Shown here piece by piece: positions 35,523 through 46,346 of a stretch of 64,000 nucleotides of DNA. Position 1 is the stretch's first letter. Each line of letters begins with the position of its first letter. Position numbers and translations under genes: made by a program. Origin of the DNA: Mesorhizobium sophorae (GTDB taxonomy: Bacteria > Pseudomonadota > Alphaproteobacteria > Rhizobiales > Rhizobiaceae); the NCBI RefSeq assembly GCF_002270415.1, contig NZ_NNRI01000007.1, positions 1,116,001 to 1,180,000 on the forward strand, in the 5' to 3' direction. The notes under the pieces are model-generated. The model did not search any database. It was not told the DNA's origin and saw only the letters and a list, made by a program, of their open reading frames with translations.

Positions 35523-36625
35523 CGATTCGCACCCGGAACAAGCGCACGCGGGATCAGCGCATGAAAATCGGCCGCGTTGCGCACCACGCCGGCGATCTCG
35601 CCTGCCGCATCGCCCGAGCCGGCGAACAGGTCGCCGCGCGCCGGCCCGGTGATGGCGGAGCCGGTGTCCTGCGCGATCATCAGGCGCCGGAACGGTTTTG
35701 CGTCGAAAGCTGTCAGCGACGGCGCATCGATGTGGAACGGCGTGCCGAATGTGTGCAGCAGGCGATCGACGGCGATGGAGCGGCCCGGCGTCAGCGGCAC
35801 CTTGGCGGCGGCGATCGGGCCAAGGGCGGCGTCCTCGACATCGGCCTCGCGGAAGAAGATGTAGGAGCGGTTTTGCCAAAGGATCTCGTCGACGCGATCC
35901 GGGTGCGCCTTGAACCAAGCGCGGATCGACTGCATCGTCACCTTTTCCAGCGGGATCTCGCCAATTTCGCTGAGGATTTTACCGGGCCCTGTGAAGCGTT
36001 GGCCGGATTTGGCGGCGTAGGTGACGCGGCGGAGCCGGCCATCGGTCATGTTCAGTCTGGCCGCGCCCTGCACATGGATGAAGAAGGCATCGACCTTGTC
36101 GGCCAGCCAGGCGATTTCCAGTCCCTTGCCGTCAAGCGCGCCACATTCGATGGCACCGCGGTCGGGATATTCGACCGGTCCTTGCGGCGTCTGGCGGGCA
36201 AAGGCGAGGTAAGGGTCCAGTCCGGGCGGCCGATTGGCGTCGTCGATATCGACGAGATCGGCCGGACGCGACAGCAGCGGCACGCAAAATCGCTTCGTCC
36301 GGATCAGCGACGCCTCGACTTCGGGCTCGTAGAAGCCGGTGACGAGGCCGGCGGCGCCGTTCTCGGCGCGGATATTCATCGGGATAAAATGACGCTCGAA
36401 AAAGGCCCGGGCCTGCGACCGATTCGCCGGCGAAACAATGCGGGCCTCGGCGTAGGCCTCGGCAAAGGCGTTGAAGTCGACACCAAGCGAACCGCTGCGA
36501 TAGGGCTTGGTCAGGACGTGGAAGGCGGAACGGCGAAAGGCCGCGAAGGCAGAGAGATGGTCGTCCTCATCCCAGCCGGGCAAGGCGCCGAAGGATTTTC
36601 CGACAAAAAGAGGCGATAGCGACAC
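35519..36625 (-). CDS. mltA: Membrane-bound lytic murein transglycosylase A family protein
   Basis: Cleaves peptidoglycan glycan strands with formation of anhydro ends. The 368-residue product has MltA-domain motifs (GLVTGFYEPEVEAS, YPDRGAIECGALDGKGLEIA, FFIHVQGAARL, the 3D-type RLMIAQDTGSAITGPARGDL with conserved Asp). I chose the GTG at 36625, with GAGG 6 bases upstream, because an ATG at 36760 would run through the end of the tim44-like gene and adds a basic low-complexity leader. No lipoprotein signal is seen from this start. It overlaps smr by 4 bases. Confidence 0.85.
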   Translation of the reverse strand: MSLSPLFVGKSFGALPGWDEDDHLSAFAAFRRSAFHVLTKPYRSGSLGVDFNAFAEAYAEARIVSPANRSQARAFFERHFIPMNIRAENGAAGLVTGFYEPEVEASLIRTKRFCVPLLSRPADLVDIDDANRPPGLDPYLAFARQTPQGPVEYPDRGAIECGALDGKGLEIAWLADKVDAFFIHVQGAARLNMTDGRLRRVTYAAKSGQRFTGPGKILSEIGEIPLEKVTMQSIRAWFKAHPDRVDEILWQNRSYIFFREADVEDAALGPIAAAKVPLTPGRSIAVDRLLHTFGTPFHIDAPSLTAFDAKPFRRLMIAQDTGSAITGPARGDLFAGSGDAAGEIAGVVRNAADFHALIPRALVPGANR

Positions 36626-36650
36626 CGGAGCCTCGCCACTTCTACCGGAT

Positions 36651-37358
36651 TCAGTCTTCTTCCTCGGTGGCGACGAGCTTCCAGTTCGGATCGCGCGAGC
36701 GCGTGTCGCGGGCAAACGTCCAGACGTCCTTGACCTCGGCGACGGTTTCGGGGTCGCCATCGATGACAGCGCCGGCCTTGTCGCGGGTCGCCGAAATCAG
36801 CTCGCTAATGATGCGCAGCGTGACATGCGCCTCGCCACCCTTCATCTCGGCCGAGACGATGTCGGCCTTGTCGATGCCGACGAAGGAGGACTGGATCTTT
36901 TCCGATTTGGCCTCGCGCTCGCCGATCGCGGCGACAAAGCCATCATAGACTTCGCGCGACAACAGGTTCTTCAGCGTTTTGCGGTCGCCGTCGGCATAGG
37001 CCATGACGATCATTTCATAGGCCATCTTGGCGCCGTCGACGAAGCTCTTCGGCTCGAAGGACGGATCGTTGTCCTTGATCGTGCGCAATCCCTTGTTGAG
37101 GTCGGTGTCGGGCTTGGCGAAGGCGTCAATAGACGCATAGGTCTCGGCCGCCGGCTCGCCCGGCAAGCGTTTGCGCGGCAGCGAGACGACATTTTCGGGT
37201 TTCTGGGCGGCATCCTTGTCGCCGCTGCGGGCCGCCGTATAGGGGTCGAAGGGCGGCCGTTCGCTGCCGGTGCGTCGGCCCAGCACATTGCGCAGCTGGA
37301 AAAAGATGACCACTGCCGCAATCAGGAAGAAAATCGTGCCGAAGTCGAAGAATCCCAT
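36651..37358 (-). CDS. Tim44/TimA-domain membrane-associated protein
   Basis: A 235-residue protein with an N-terminal membrane segment (GTIFFLIAAVVIFFQLRNVL, residues 7-26) and a C-terminal Tim44-like domain (AYADGDRKTLKNLLSREVYD, then a WTFARDTRSRDPNWKLVAT end). Alphaproteobacterial TimA is related to the mitochondrial import motor subunit Tim44; its bacterial role is not clear. The ATG at 37358 has GGCGGAAG upstream. It heads the operon with mltA, smr and xre, 25 bases before mltA. Confidence 0.87.
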   Translation of the reverse strand: MGFFDFGTIFFLIAAVVIFFQLRNVLGRRTGSERPPFDPYTAARSGDKDAAQKPENVVSLPRKRLPGEPAAETYASIDAFAKPDTDLNKGLRTIKDNDPSFEPKSFVDGAKMAYEMIVMAYADGDRKTLKNLLSREVYDGFVAAIGEREAKSEKIQSSFVGIDKADIVSAEMKGGEAHVTLRIISELISATRDKAGAVIDGDPETVAEVKDVWTFARDTRSRDPNWKLVATEEED

Positions 37359-37557
37359 ATCTTCCGCCAATCAATCCCTGCCTTGTAGCCGGACCGCCGG
37401 CCCCAAGGGCTACGGTCGCATAGCGTTCAACATTCAAAGCATATAGAACGCAAGGCGCAATCATTCAAATCAAAGGCAGGCATACCTATCTAACAGGCCC
37501 AGTGCCAGCGGCGATTGATCGCCAACGGCCAAAACGATCGAAAAGGGTTGGCAAGAC

Positions 37558-38058
37558 TTGCGCATTTCGTTCCTTCCCCTTTTTGTCCTGGCGCTGCCGC
37601 TGCTGGAAATCGCCGGCTTCGTGATTGTCGGACGCCAGGTGGGCGCCCTGGCGACGGTCGGACTGGTGCTGGCGTCGAGCATCGCCGGCGCCTTGCTGCT
37701 CCGGCACCAGGGTTTCAGCGTCATGACGCGGATCCGGGCCGAGATGGACGCCGGCCGAGATCCGAGCCGGCAGCTCGCGCATGGCGCGATGATCGTGCTG
37801 GCGGCGATCCTTTTGATCATCCCCGGCTTCATCACCGACATCATCGGCCTGCTGCTGTTCCTGCCGCCGGTCCGCGATCTCGCCTGGCGGGCGTTGAAGG
37901 GCCGCGTCGTGCTGGCCACCAATTTCAGCACCGGCGGGTTCCGCGGCCGGCAGCGCGACAAGACCATCGACCTCGACGATGGCGATTATTCGCGCAGCGA
38001 CGACTATGCGCGCGGACCGGACCACAACTCTCCCTGGCGCCGCCTCAAGGACGAATAG
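37558..38058 (+). CDS. fxsA: FxsA-like membrane protein
   Basis: A 166-residue inner-membrane protein with about four hydrophobic segments, including LLIIPGFITDIIGLLLFLPP, the FxsA signature. In E. coli FxsA modifies F-exclusion of phage T7. The C-terminus is soluble and acidic-basic (DDGDYSRSDDYARGPDH). It starts with TTG at 37558; an ATG in frame is not available before the conserved region. It diverges from the tim44-like gene across about 200 bases. Confidence 0.85.
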   Translation: MRISFLPLFVLALPLLEIAGFVIVGRQVGALATVGLVLASSIAGALLLRHQGFSVMTRIRAEMDAGRDPSRQLAHGAMIVLAAILLIIPGFITDIIGLLLFLPPVRDLAWRALKGRVVLATNFSTGGFRGRQRDKTIDLDDGDYSRSDDYARGPDHNSPWRRLKDE

Positions 38059-38108
38059 GCCTGAGCAAGGCGACGTGCGTTTGAAGCGCACCTGAAATTT
38101 TGCTTTGA

Positions 38109-38156
38109 TGCATGTCGTCGTCCCAAAACCGCTGCGCACTTTTGGGCGACATGCAT
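38109..38156. repeat. Palindromic repeat, family C
   Basis: ATGCATGTCGTCGTCCCAAA and the inverted TTTGGGCGACATGCAT flank CCGCTGCGCA, forming a hairpin of about 48 bases. A related copy with the same CCCAAAACCGCTGCGCAC core is at 62366-62415. Confidence 0.75.
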
Positions 38157-38252
38157 AAGGTGGCAAACCTTGTCTTGTCATGCCGACCATGGTAGCGAAC
38201 GCCCGATTTCAATTCGGTCAGCGATGCTGCCCAGGCAAGAGGACAAAGGCTT

Positions 38253-38753
38253 ATGGCAAGCAAAGATGACGCGGCGCCCGGCGCAGCCAACGGAAACGGC
38301 AATGCGGCACAGCCGTCGCTCAACGTCCTGGCGCAGTATGTGAAGGATCTGTCGTTCGAAAGCCCCGGCGCGCCGAATTCGCTGCGCGGCCGCGACAAGG
38401 CGCCCGGCATCGCCATCAACGTCAATGTCAACGCCAACCCACTCTCCGACAAGCAGTTCGACGTCAATTTGACGCTGAACGCCAAGGCCTCCTTCGACCA
38501 GGAAGTGCTGTTCAATGTCGAGCTGATCTATGGCGGCGTGTTCGCGATCAGCGGCTTCCCGCAGGAACACATGCTGCCGATCCTGTTCATCGAATGCCCC
38601 CGCCTGCTGTTCCCCTTCGCCCGGCAGATCATCGCCGAAGCGACGCGCAACGGCGGTTTCCCTCCGCTGATGCTCGACCCGATCGATTTCGCGCAGATGT
38701 TCCAGCAGAAACTGGCGGAAGACCAGGCCGCGTCGAACGTCAAGGTGAGCTGA
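38253..38753 (+). CDS. secB: Protein-export chaperone SecB
   Basis: Cytosolic tetrameric chaperone that keeps preproteins unfolded and hands them to SecA. The 166-residue protein has the family motifs [34 protein letters not shown] and [20 protein letters not shown]. The C-terminal tail is short and acidic, lacking a zinc-like SecA-interaction segment, as in other rhizobia. The ATG at 38253 has AGGACAAAGG upstream. A good hairpin terminator follows at 38780. Confidence 0.96.
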   Translation: MASKDDAAPGAANGNGNAAQPSLNVLAQYVKDLSFESPGAPNSLRGRDKAPGIAINVNVNANPLSDKQFDVNLTLNAKASFDQEVLFNVELIYGGVFAISGFPQEHMLPILFIECPRLLFPFARQIIAEATRNGGFPPLMLDPIDFAQMFQQKLAEDQAASNVKVS

Positions 38754-38779
38754 GGCTTGCCTTTGTTTGGATTGTGAAG

Positions 38780-38804
38780 AACCCGGCCTCGCGCCGGGTT
38801 TTTT
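38780..38804 (+). terminator. Rho-independent terminator after secB
   Basis: Perfect 8-bp stem AACCCGGC / GCCGGGTT with loop CTCGC, followed by TTTT at 38801-38804. It ends the secB transcript just before the convergent dnaQ gene. Confidence 0.85.
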
Positions 38805-38840
38805 GTTTGGAGATGCCGGCGGATCGCGTACGGAACGACC

Positions 38841-39545
38841 TTAGTTCCCAAGAACCTTCAACCACAGCGCCTTTTCGCCGAGTGTGGCGACCATGCCTGC
38901 GTGCGCGGCGCGCTCGGCTTCGGTCAGGCGCGGCGCCAAGGGGGCCGGGCGTTGGCTGATGGTGATTTCAATTTGGCGGACATTCTCGTTACCCCGAGCC
39001 GGCGCGGTGGCGCTGTCGAGGATGAGGGCAGCCTGCTTGCCGCCGATCAGCTCGATATAGACTTCGGCCAGCAGTTCGGAATCGAGCAAGGCGCCGTGCT
39101 TGGTGCGCCTTGTGTTGTCGATGCCGTAGCGCCGGCAGAGCGCGTCGAGCGAATTGGGGCCCATCGGGTGCTTGCGGCGCGCCAGCGCCAGCGTGTCGAC
39201 GACACGGCCATTGTCGATGACCGGGTGGCCCAGCCGGCCGAATTCAACATTGAGGAAACCGACGTCGAACGTGGCGTTGTGGGCGACCAGCTTGGCGCCG
39301 TCGATGAAGGCCAGCCACTCCTCGGCAATCTCGGCAAAGGTCGGCTTGCCCGCGAGGTCCGCGGCGCTGATGCCGTGGACCGCCTGCGCTTCGGCGTGGA
39401 TCGGCCGCCCTTGAGGGTTGATGTAGTGGTGGAAGGTCTTGCCGGTCGGGAAGCGGTTGACCAGCTCGATGCCGCCAAGCTCGATGACGCGGTCGTCGCG
39501 CGAATCGAGGCCGGTGGTTTCCGTATCGAAGATGATCTCACGCAT
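38841..39545 (-). CDS. dnaQ: DNA polymerase III epsilon subunit (3'-5' exonuclease)
   Basis: Proofreading exonuclease of the replicative polymerase. The 234-residue protein has the ExoI motif FDTETTGL with Asp7 and Glu9, ExoII LVAHNATFDVGFLN, and ExoIII near HGALLDSELLAEVY. It is transcribed away from the origin, downstream of coaE, with 75 bases between them. The gene order maf-aroE-coaE-dnaQ beside oriC is conserved across alphaproteobacteria. It converges on secB. Confidence 0.96.
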   Translation of the reverse strand: MREIIFDTETTGLDSRDDRVIELGGIELVNRFPTGKTFHHYINPQGRPIHAEAQAVHGISAADLAGKPTFAEIAEEWLAFIDGAKLVAHNATFDVGFLNVEFGRLGHPVIDNGRVVDTLALARRKHPMGPNSLDALCRRYGIDNTRRTKHGALLDSELLAEVYIELIGGKQAALILDSATAPARGNENVRQIEITISQRPAPLAPRLTEAERAAHAGMVATLGEKALWLKVLGN

Positions 39546-39620
39546 CGAATCAGTCGCTCCAGGCGAGCAGAATCATAAGACCGGAACAAAATGGCAATGG
39601 GCAATGCTGACGGCCTGGCT

Positions 39621-40226
39621 TCAGGAGATGGGATTCCTTGACTTATCCCCGGTCAGATCCGCAACGATAGCTTTGACCGCCGCGCGGGCGGCGTCCATCC
39701 CTTGTCCAGTGTCGATGATGAAATCGGCCTGACGACGCTTATCCGCATCCGGCACCTGCTTGGCCAGGATCGATGCCAGTTTTTCCTCGGTCATGCCCGG
39801 TCGCGCCAGCACGCGCTGGCGCTGCACTTCGGCCGCGGCGGTGACGACGACGACCTTGTCGACGCGGTTGCGGCCGCCGGTTTCGAACAGCAGCGGAATG
39901 TCGAGCACCGCAAGCGGCGCTCCGGCGGCCCGGTTGCGCGCCAGGAAGGCATCGGCATCGGCGCGCACCAGCGGGTGGATGATGGCTTCCAGCCGCTTCA
40001 GCGCGCTGGCGTCGCCAAGCACGCGTGCGCCCAGCTTTGCGCGATCGACCACGCCGGCGTCCGTCGTGCCGGGAAAGGCCGCTTCGACCAAGGGCGCGGC
40101 CTTGCCGGCATAGAGGCGATGCACCGCCTCGTCGGAATCATGAACCGGCACGCCGGCCTCGGCAAACATCCTGGCCGTCGTCGACTTGCCCATGCCGATC
40201 GAGCCGGTGAGACCGAGCACGATCAT
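39621..40226 (-). CDS. coaE: Dephospho-CoA kinase
   Basis: Catalyses the last step of coenzyme A synthesis, phosphorylation of dephospho-CoA. The 201-residue protein shows the P-loop GSIGMGKST (residues 8-16), the [10 protein letters not shown] lid region and the family stretch [11 protein letters not shown] with the conserved Asp. Its start overlaps the aroE stop by 4 bases (ATGA). It is followed by dnaQ in the same direction. Confidence 0.95.
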   Translation of the reverse strand: MIVLGLTGSIGMGKSTTARMFAEAGVPVHDSDEAVHRLYAGKAAPLVEAAFPGTTDAGVVDRAKLGARVLGDASALKRLEAIIHPLVRADADAFLARNRAAGAPLAVLDIPLLFETGGRNRVDKVVVVTAAAEVQRQRVLARPGMTEEKLASILAKQVPDADKRRQADFIIDTGQGMDAARAAVKAIVADLTGDKSRNPIS

Positions 40227-41065
40227 AGTTTCGGCACCAGGTCGGCGACGATGAGCGCGCGCAATCCGGCCGTAACCTGCGGCCTCACGCCGAACCAGCG
40301 CTCGAAGCCGGGCACGGCCTGGTTGAGCAGCATGCCGAGACCGTCGACCGTCTTCAGCTTCCTTGCGCGGGCAGCGGCAAGCAGCGGCGTCTCCAGCGGC
40401 ACATAGACGATGTCGTTGACGATGGCGTGGTCCGGCAGCAAGGCGGGATCGGCGGCAAGGGTCTCATTGCCGTGCATGCCGAGCGCCGTGGTGTTGACCA
40501 GCAGGCCGGCATCGGCGAGCAGTTCGCCGGTCGCCGCCATGCCATGCGCCGAAACGCCGGCGCCGAAGCGATCGCGCAATTCCTCCGCCCGGGCCAACGT
40601 GCGGTTGACGATGCGGATGTCGGCGACACCGCGTTGTTTCAGTGCATGGATGATGGCGCGCGACGCGCCGCCGGCGCCAAGCACGACCGCCGGGCCGTTG
40701 CTCGCCCAGCCCGGCGCGTGATCGTCGAGGTTGGCGGCAAAGCCGTGACCGTCGGTGTTGCCGCCCCACAAGATGCCGTCCTCGAACCACAGCGTGTTGA
40801 CGGCGCCGATCTCTTCGGCCGCCTCATCACGCCGGTCGACCAGCGCGAAGGCAGCCTCCTTGTGCGGAATGGTGACATTGCCGCCGCGATAACCGTCCGC
40901 CTGGAGCGTCGCCAGGAATTGAGCAAAGTCCTCCGGCGCCACGTCGATGGCCTGGTAGCTGCCGTCGATGCCATGTTGGGCCAGCCAGTGGCCATGGATC
41001 TTCGGCGAGCGCGAATGCCTGATCGGATGGCCAGTGACGAAGGCCTTTTTGATCGGCTCAGCCAT
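40223..41065 (-). CDS. aroE: Shikimate dehydrogenase
   Basis: NADPH-dependent reduction of 3-dehydroshikimate in aromatic amino acid synthesis. The 280-residue protein has the substrate site [16 protein letters not shown], the catalytic lysine and His in [11 protein letters not shown], and the cofactor motif [16 protein letters not shown] with [10 protein letters not shown] after it. The start overlaps maf by 8 bases and the stop overlaps coaE by 4 bases, a tight operon. Confidence 0.95.
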   Translation of the reverse strand: MAEPIKKAFVTGHPIRHSRSPKIHGHWLAQHGIDGSYQAIDVAPEDFAQFLATLQADGYRGGNVTIPHKEAAFALVDRRDEAAEEIGAVNTLWFEDGILWGGNTDGHGFAANLDDHAPGWASNGPAVVLGAGGASRAIIHALKQRGVADIRIVNRTLARAEELRDRFGAGVSAHGMAATGELLADAGLLVNTTALGMHGNETLAADPALLPDHAIVNDIVYVPLETPLLAAARARKLKTVDGLGMLLNQAVPGFERWFGVRPQVTAGLRALIVADLVPKL

Positions 41066-41657
41066 CGATCACTCCAAGGGCACGAAGTTCGGCCAGCAGC
41101 GGCAGCAGCGGCAGGCCGACAATGGTGAAATGGTCACCCTCGATTTTCTCGAAGAGCTCGATGCCTTCGCCCTCGACCTGGTAGGCGCCGACGCTGGCCA
41201 GCGCCTTGGCGCCGACACGAGCCAGATGGCGCCCGATGAAGGCTGGGTCGAGCTTGCGCATGGTCATGCTGGCGATGCCGACATGCCGCCACAGCACCTG
41301 ACCATCGCGGACCAGCACGGCGGCGCTGTTGAGCTGATGGGTCTTGCCCGACAGCGCCAGCAGGTGACGGCGCGCGCCTTCCATGTCGGCCGGCTTGTGG
41401 TACACCTCGTCGCCGAGCGACAGCGTCTGGTCGCAGCCGAGCACCAGGGCGCCCGGCCTGCGCTCGCTGACCTCGGTCGCCTTGGCCTCGGCCAGCACCA
41501 GGGCGACATCTTCGGGCGAGACACCGCTGTCCTGCAAGGGCGCCTCGAGCGCCCGCTCGTCGACATCGGCCGCAACTGCCTCGACGTCGACGCCGGCATT
41601 GACGAGCATCGCCTTGCGGAACGGACTGCTAGACGCGAGGATGATTTTTTCGGTCAT
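41058..41657 (-). CDS. maf: Maf-family nucleotide pyrophosphatase
   Basis: House-cleaning pyrophosphatase of the Maf family, which removes non-canonical or modified nucleotides (dTTP/UTP or m7GTP subtypes). The 199-residue protein has the N-terminal [13 protein letters not shown], the [13 protein letters not shown] motif and [11 protein letters not shown]. The second gene of this type in many alphaproteobacteria lies elsewhere. It is the first gene of the leftward maf-aroE-coaE-dnaQ run; a repeat element separates it from ppsR. Confidence 0.92.
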   Translation of the reverse strand: MTEKIILASSSPFRKAMLVNAGVDVEAVAADVDERALEAPLQDSGVSPEDVALVLAEAKATEVSERRPGALVLGCDQTLSLGDEVYHKPADMEGARRHLLALSGKTHQLNSAAVLVRDGQVLWRHVGIASMTMRKLDPAFIGRHLARVGAKALASVGAYQVEGEGIELFEKIEGDHFTIVGLPLLPLLAELRALGVIDG

Positions 41658-41719
41658 TTTGCACTCGGGCGCAGAGACAGGCGCGGTTGGAGTATGAGCA
41701 TCTCTAGTCGGTAAAGTGG

Positions 41720-41900
41720 GCGCTGCCCCTCATTGTCCTGCCGGACATTTCTTCCCGCATAGTGACGGGGAGAAAGGGGCACCTTCAGCGCCGACGCTGT
41801 TTCCGGCTACGCTGGCGATTGGCGAAACCATCGATGGCAGCGCCCCTCTCCCCGTCACTATACGGGGAGAGGATGCCGGCAGGCAGGTGAGGGGCAGCAC
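41720..41900. repeat. Intergenic palindromic repeat, family A1
   Basis: Left arm CGCTGCCCCTCATTGTCCTG with CCCGCATAGTGACGGGGAGA; right arm CTCCCCGTCACTATACGGGG with GCCGGCAGGCAGGTGAGGGG. It fills most of the gap between maf and ppsR. Confidence 0.8.
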
Positions 41901-41956
41901 CGACTTTCGGCTAGATTTCGCCTGGAGAAGACTCGGAAAACTCACTTTTCGCTCAT

Positions 41957-42778
41957 TTATCTCGACTTGCCGCGCAGGGCAACGATCGCCGCCGCCGTTT
42001 CCTCGATCGAGCGGCGGCTGACATCGATCATCGGCCAGCCATGGCGCGTGCAGATCTGGCGGGCGTAGGCGAGCTCCTCGGTGATGGCGGCTCGGTCGAC
42101 ATAGTCGCTCGCCTCATAGGTGCTGCTGTTTCCGAGGATTCGGTTTTGCCGGACATGCGAGATGCGCTCTGCTGTGGCGATCAACCCGACGATCAGCGGG
42201 GTCTTCGCGTTGACCAGGCTCTCCGGCACCGGCACACCGAGCACGATCGGGATGTTGGCGGTCTTGATGCCGCGGTTGGCGAGATAGATGCTGGTCGGCG
42301 TCTTCGACGTGCGCGAGATGCCTATCAGCACGATGTCGGCATCGTCCATATTGGCCGGCAGCTGGCCGTCATCATGCTCCATGGTGAAATTGAGCGCGTC
42401 GATGCGGCGGAAATATTCGGCGTCGAGAACATGCTGGGCACCGACGCGGCGACCGGCCGGCGTGCCGAGATAGGACTGGAACACGGTCAGCACCGGCTCC
42501 AGCACCGACACGCAGGGCAGGCCCATGGTCGCGCAGCGCTCGTCGATGCCGCGCGCCAGCTTCTGGTCGACGACCGTGTAGAGGATGATGCCCGGCTCTT
42601 CCTCGATGTCCTCGAACACCTTGGCCACCTGCTTTTCGGTGCGGATGAGCGGGTAGATATGCTCGATGGCCCGCGCATCCTTGTATTGCGCGGAAGCCGC
42701 CCGGCCTGCGGCTAGCAGCGTTTCGCCGGTCGCGTCGGAAATCAGGTGCAGGTGGAAGAAGCTCTGGGGTTTGTTCAC
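41957..42778 (-). CDS. ppsR: Pyruvate, phosphate dikinase regulatory protein (bifunctional kinase/phosphorylase)
   Basis: A 273-residue DUF299-type protein that regulates PPDK or PEP synthetase by ADP-dependent phosphorylation and Pi-dependent dephosphorylation. Visible motifs are [17 protein letters not shown] at the start, the P-loop-like [19 protein letters not shown], and [15 protein letters not shown]. In alphaproteobacteria this gene faces hemE across the replication origin, as it does here. The start sits directly at the edge of the origin region. Confidence 0.93.
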   Translation of the reverse strand: MNKPQSFFHLHLISDATGETLLAAGRAASAQYKDARAIEHIYPLIRTEKQVAKVFEDIEEEPGIILYTVVDQKLARGIDERCATMGLPCVSVLEPVLTVFQSYLGTPAGRRVGAQHVLDAEYFRRIDALNFTMEHDDGQLPANMDDADIVLIGISRTSKTPTSIYLANRGIKTANIPIVLGVPVPESLVNAKTPLIVGLIATAERISHVRQNRILGNSSTYEASDYVDRAAITEELAYARQICTRHGWPMIDVSRRSIEETAAAIVALRGKSR

Positions 42779-43182
42779 AAGGGGTCACTCCAGGCTGTGG
42801 GCGGCTGTGGATAAAGCGGGATGGAAAGACGGGCCGGTCACGGGTGACTGTATCAGATGGCAGTTTGTCCACAATTCGTCGCACTGTCAGCTTCGCCGGA
42901 CGGCTGGGGACAAGTTTGGGGACGGCGTCTTTTGTCTCTCGCCTGTCCACAGGGACGGCTTTTCCCTGCGGTTCCTAACGCCTTGACTCCAGTCATGGAT
43001 TCCGGACTTTCCCCAGAACCCTACAGTTTGTAGAGGTAAGCGCGCGACAATATGCTGGCTGGTGTTTTTGTGGGCAAAGCGGGACAGGTGACAACCACCA
43101 CAACCAACAGACTCTTAGAATCAGAAGAATCTTAGATATAAGAATCTTTGATTATAGAGAGGCTTGGAGAAGCGAGCGCTCG
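42779..43182. other. Candidate chromosomal replication origin (oriC)
   Basis: Non-coding 404-base region between divergent ppsR and hemE. DnaA-box-like nonamers: TGTGGATAA at 42806-42814 (exact inverse of TTATCCACA), TTGTCCACA at 42865-42873, TGGGGACAA at 42905-42913 (weaker) and CTGTCCACA at 42943-42951. An AT-rich stretch with repeated AGAATC/ATCTTAGATATAAGAATC at 43111-43160 could be the unwinding element. The hemE-adjacent origin of Caulobacter and Sinorhizobium is known; assignment here is by position and motifs. Confidence 0.82.
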
Positions 43183-44214
43183 ATGCCCCAGAAACGGATC
43201 ATGCTGGACGTCCTGAAGGGCAATACGGTGTTTCCGCCTCCCCTCTGGATGATGCGTCAGGCCGGGCGTTATCTGCCGGAATATCGCGAGACACGCCGGC
43301 GGGCCGGTTCGTTCCTCGACCTTTGCTACGATCCCGACCTTGCCGTCGAAGTGACCTTGCAGCCGATCGAGCGCTTCGGCTTCGATGCCTCGATCCTGTT
43401 CTCGGATATCCTCGTCGTTCCGCACGCGCTTGGCCGCGACGTACGCTTCGAAGAGGGGCGCGGCCCCCTGCTGACGCCGATCACGGCGCCAGAGATTGCA
43501 GCTCTGGAAAGCAAAACGTTTCACGTGAATCTCGAACCGGTCTACGAGACGGTCCGCCGGCTGCGGTCAAAACTGCCCGATGAGACAACGCTGATCGGCT
43601 TCTGCGGCGCGCCTTGGACGGTGGCGACCTATATGATTGCCGGCCATGGCACGCCCGACCAGGGGCCGGCGCGGCTGTTTGCCTATCGCGAGCCGGAAGC
43701 CTTTCAACATTTGCTGAAAGTGCTTGCCGATCATTCGGCCGCCTATCTTATCCGCCAGATCGAGGCCGGTGCGGATGTGGTGCAGATCTTCGATTCCTGG
43801 TCGGGCGTTCTCGATGATGCATCGTTCGACCTGTTCTGCGTTCAGCCGGTGGCCGAGATCGTTGGCCGGGTCCGGGCGGTTCATCCCGATGTTCCAATCA
43901 TTGGTTTTCCCAAGGGGGCCGGTGCGCGGTACCGGACCTATCGCCAGAAGACCGGAGTAACGGCCCTGGGGATCGACTGGACGGTGCCCCTGGTGGCGGC
44001 GAAGGATTTGCAGCGCTTGGGTGCGGTCCAAGGCAATCTCGATCCCTTGCGGCTCGTTGCTGGCGGCAAAGCCCTATCCGATGGTGTCGAGGCCATCCTT
44101 AAAACGCTGGGCGACGGGCCGCTGATTTTCAACCTCGGTCACGGCATCACGCCGGAGACGCCGATAGCGCATGTCGAGACAATGGTGAAACTGGTGAGGA
44201 GCGCGACCCGCTGA
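43183..44214 (+). CDS. hemE: Uroporphyrinogen decarboxylase
   Basis: Decarboxylates uroporphyrinogen III to coproporphyrinogen III in haem synthesis. The 343-residue protein begins with the family motif [20 protein letters not shown], contains [17 protein letters not shown] and [13 protein letters not shown], and ends with the [15 protein letters not shown] region. It lies at the right edge of the origin; its stop and the hemJ start share one base (TGATG). A weak parS-like site lies within it at 43517. Confidence 0.97.
   Translation: MPQKRIMLDVLKGNTVFPPPLWMMRQAGRYLPEYRETRRRAGSFLDLCYDPDLAVEVTLQPIERFGFDASILFSDILVVPHALGRDVRFEEGRGPLLTPITAPEIAALESKTFHVNLEPVYETVRRLRSKLPDETTLIGFCGAPWTVATYMIAGHGTPDQGPARLFAYREPEAFQHLLKVLADHSAAYLIRQIEAGADVVQIFDSWSGVLDDASFDLFCVQPVAEIVGRVRAVHPDVPIIGFPKGAGARYRTYRQKTGVTALGIDWTVPLVAAKDLQRLGAVQGNLDPLRLVAGGKALSDGVEAILKTLGDGPLIFNLGHGITPETPIAHVETMVKLVRSATR
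43517..43532. promoter_or_regulatory. Weak parS-like site inside hemE
   Basis: CGTTTCACGTGAATCT matches the parS consensus TGTTTCACGTGAAACA at 13 of 16 bases; the TTTCACGTGAA core is complete. It may be a degenerate ParB site near the origin. Confidence 0.3.
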
Positions 44215-44759
44215 TGACTCATTCAAACAGCACTGGCAGCACCAACAGCACCGGCCAGGCAATGATGCAGATGGTGATCGGCATTGCCGTGCTGGTCGTT
44301 CTCACGGCACTTCTGTTTTTCGTCGCGCCCGACAGCTTCTATCTATGGGCGAAAGCGATCCACATCCTTGCCGTCATCTCCTGGATGGCGGGCATGCTCT
44401 ATCTGCCGCGGCTGCTGGTCTATCACGTGGATGCCGAGAAGGGCTCGGTGCAGTCAGAGACCTTCAAGGTGATGGAGCGCCGCCTGCTGCGCGGCATCAT
44501 CAATCCGGCAATGATCGCCACCTGGGTTTTCGGTCTGTGGCTCGCCTGGAAAGGCTTTGGTTTCCACGGCGGCTGGCTGCACGCCAAGATCGGTGCCGTG
44601 CTTCTATTGTCCGCCGTTCATGGCTATCTGGCCGGCGCGGTGCGCAAATTTGCCGAGGACCGCAACGAAAAACCGGCGCGGCACTGGCGGATGATCAACG
44701 AGATCCCCACATTACTGATGATCGCAATCGTGATCCTGGTTGTCGTCAAGCCGTTTTAG
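44214..44759 (+). CDS. hemJ: Protoporphyrinogen oxidase HemJ
   Basis: A 181-residue membrane protein of the HemJ family, which oxidises protoporphyrinogen IX in bacteria lacking HemG/HemY. Four hydrophobic segments are seen, with the conserved His in LWAKAIHILAVISWMAGMLY and the conserved Lys in WLHAKIGAVL. It shares one base with the hemE stop, so both haem genes are translated together. The N-terminal 15 residues are Ser/Thr/Asn-rich and not conserved in the family. Confidence 0.93.
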   Translation: MTHSNSTGSTNSTGQAMMQMVIGIAVLVVLTALLFFVAPDSFYLWAKAIHILAVISWMAGMLYLPRLLVYHVDAEKGSVQSETFKVMERRLLRGIINPAMIATWVFGLWLAWKGFGFHGGWLHAKIGAVLLLSAVHGYLAGAVRKFAEDRNEKPARHWRMINEIPTLLMIAIVILVVVKPF

Positions 44760-44923
44760 CTCTTAGCAGGGCCCATAAAACGCAGCTTGCTCTTTCACCC
44801 AAGCGACGATAAAAGACGGGTCTTCCTTCCCGTCATGCGCCGCCCTTTATTGCTTTCGGCCGCGCCCGGCATTTGTCGCATCCCGCCGATATATTTTCCC
44901 CAAAGCAGATTCAGAGTCCGTCT

Positions 44924-46189
<1,266 letters not shown>

Positions 46190-46220
46190 CGGTTTGGCCG
46201 AAACATCCGGCCTATGCATC

Positions 46221-46254
46221 AAACCCCATTCCGGCATACCGGGATGGGGTTTTT
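46221..46254 (+). terminator. Rho-independent terminator after rho
   Basis: Stem AAACCCCATTCCGG / CCGGGATGGGGTTT (14 pairs, one G-T) with loop CATA, then a T-run to 46254. It also faces the convergent DUF255 gene. Confidence 0.88.
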
Positions 46255-46346
46255 CATTGTCCGGGATCAGGTCGCATCCACGATACGGAGTGGCCGTATG
46301 TAGCAGCGGACTCCCTCTTCTGCGCGGAAGGCGAGGTTTCCTGATC

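Noticed and set aside
35519..36760. mltA start at the upstream ATG 36760
   Set aside because: It would overlap the end of the tim44-like gene by more than 100 bases; GTG at 36625 with GAGG fits better.
44421..44432. CACGTG in hemJ as another parS
   Set aside because: TATCACGTGGAT lacks the GTTTC/GAAAC arms, so it is not counted.
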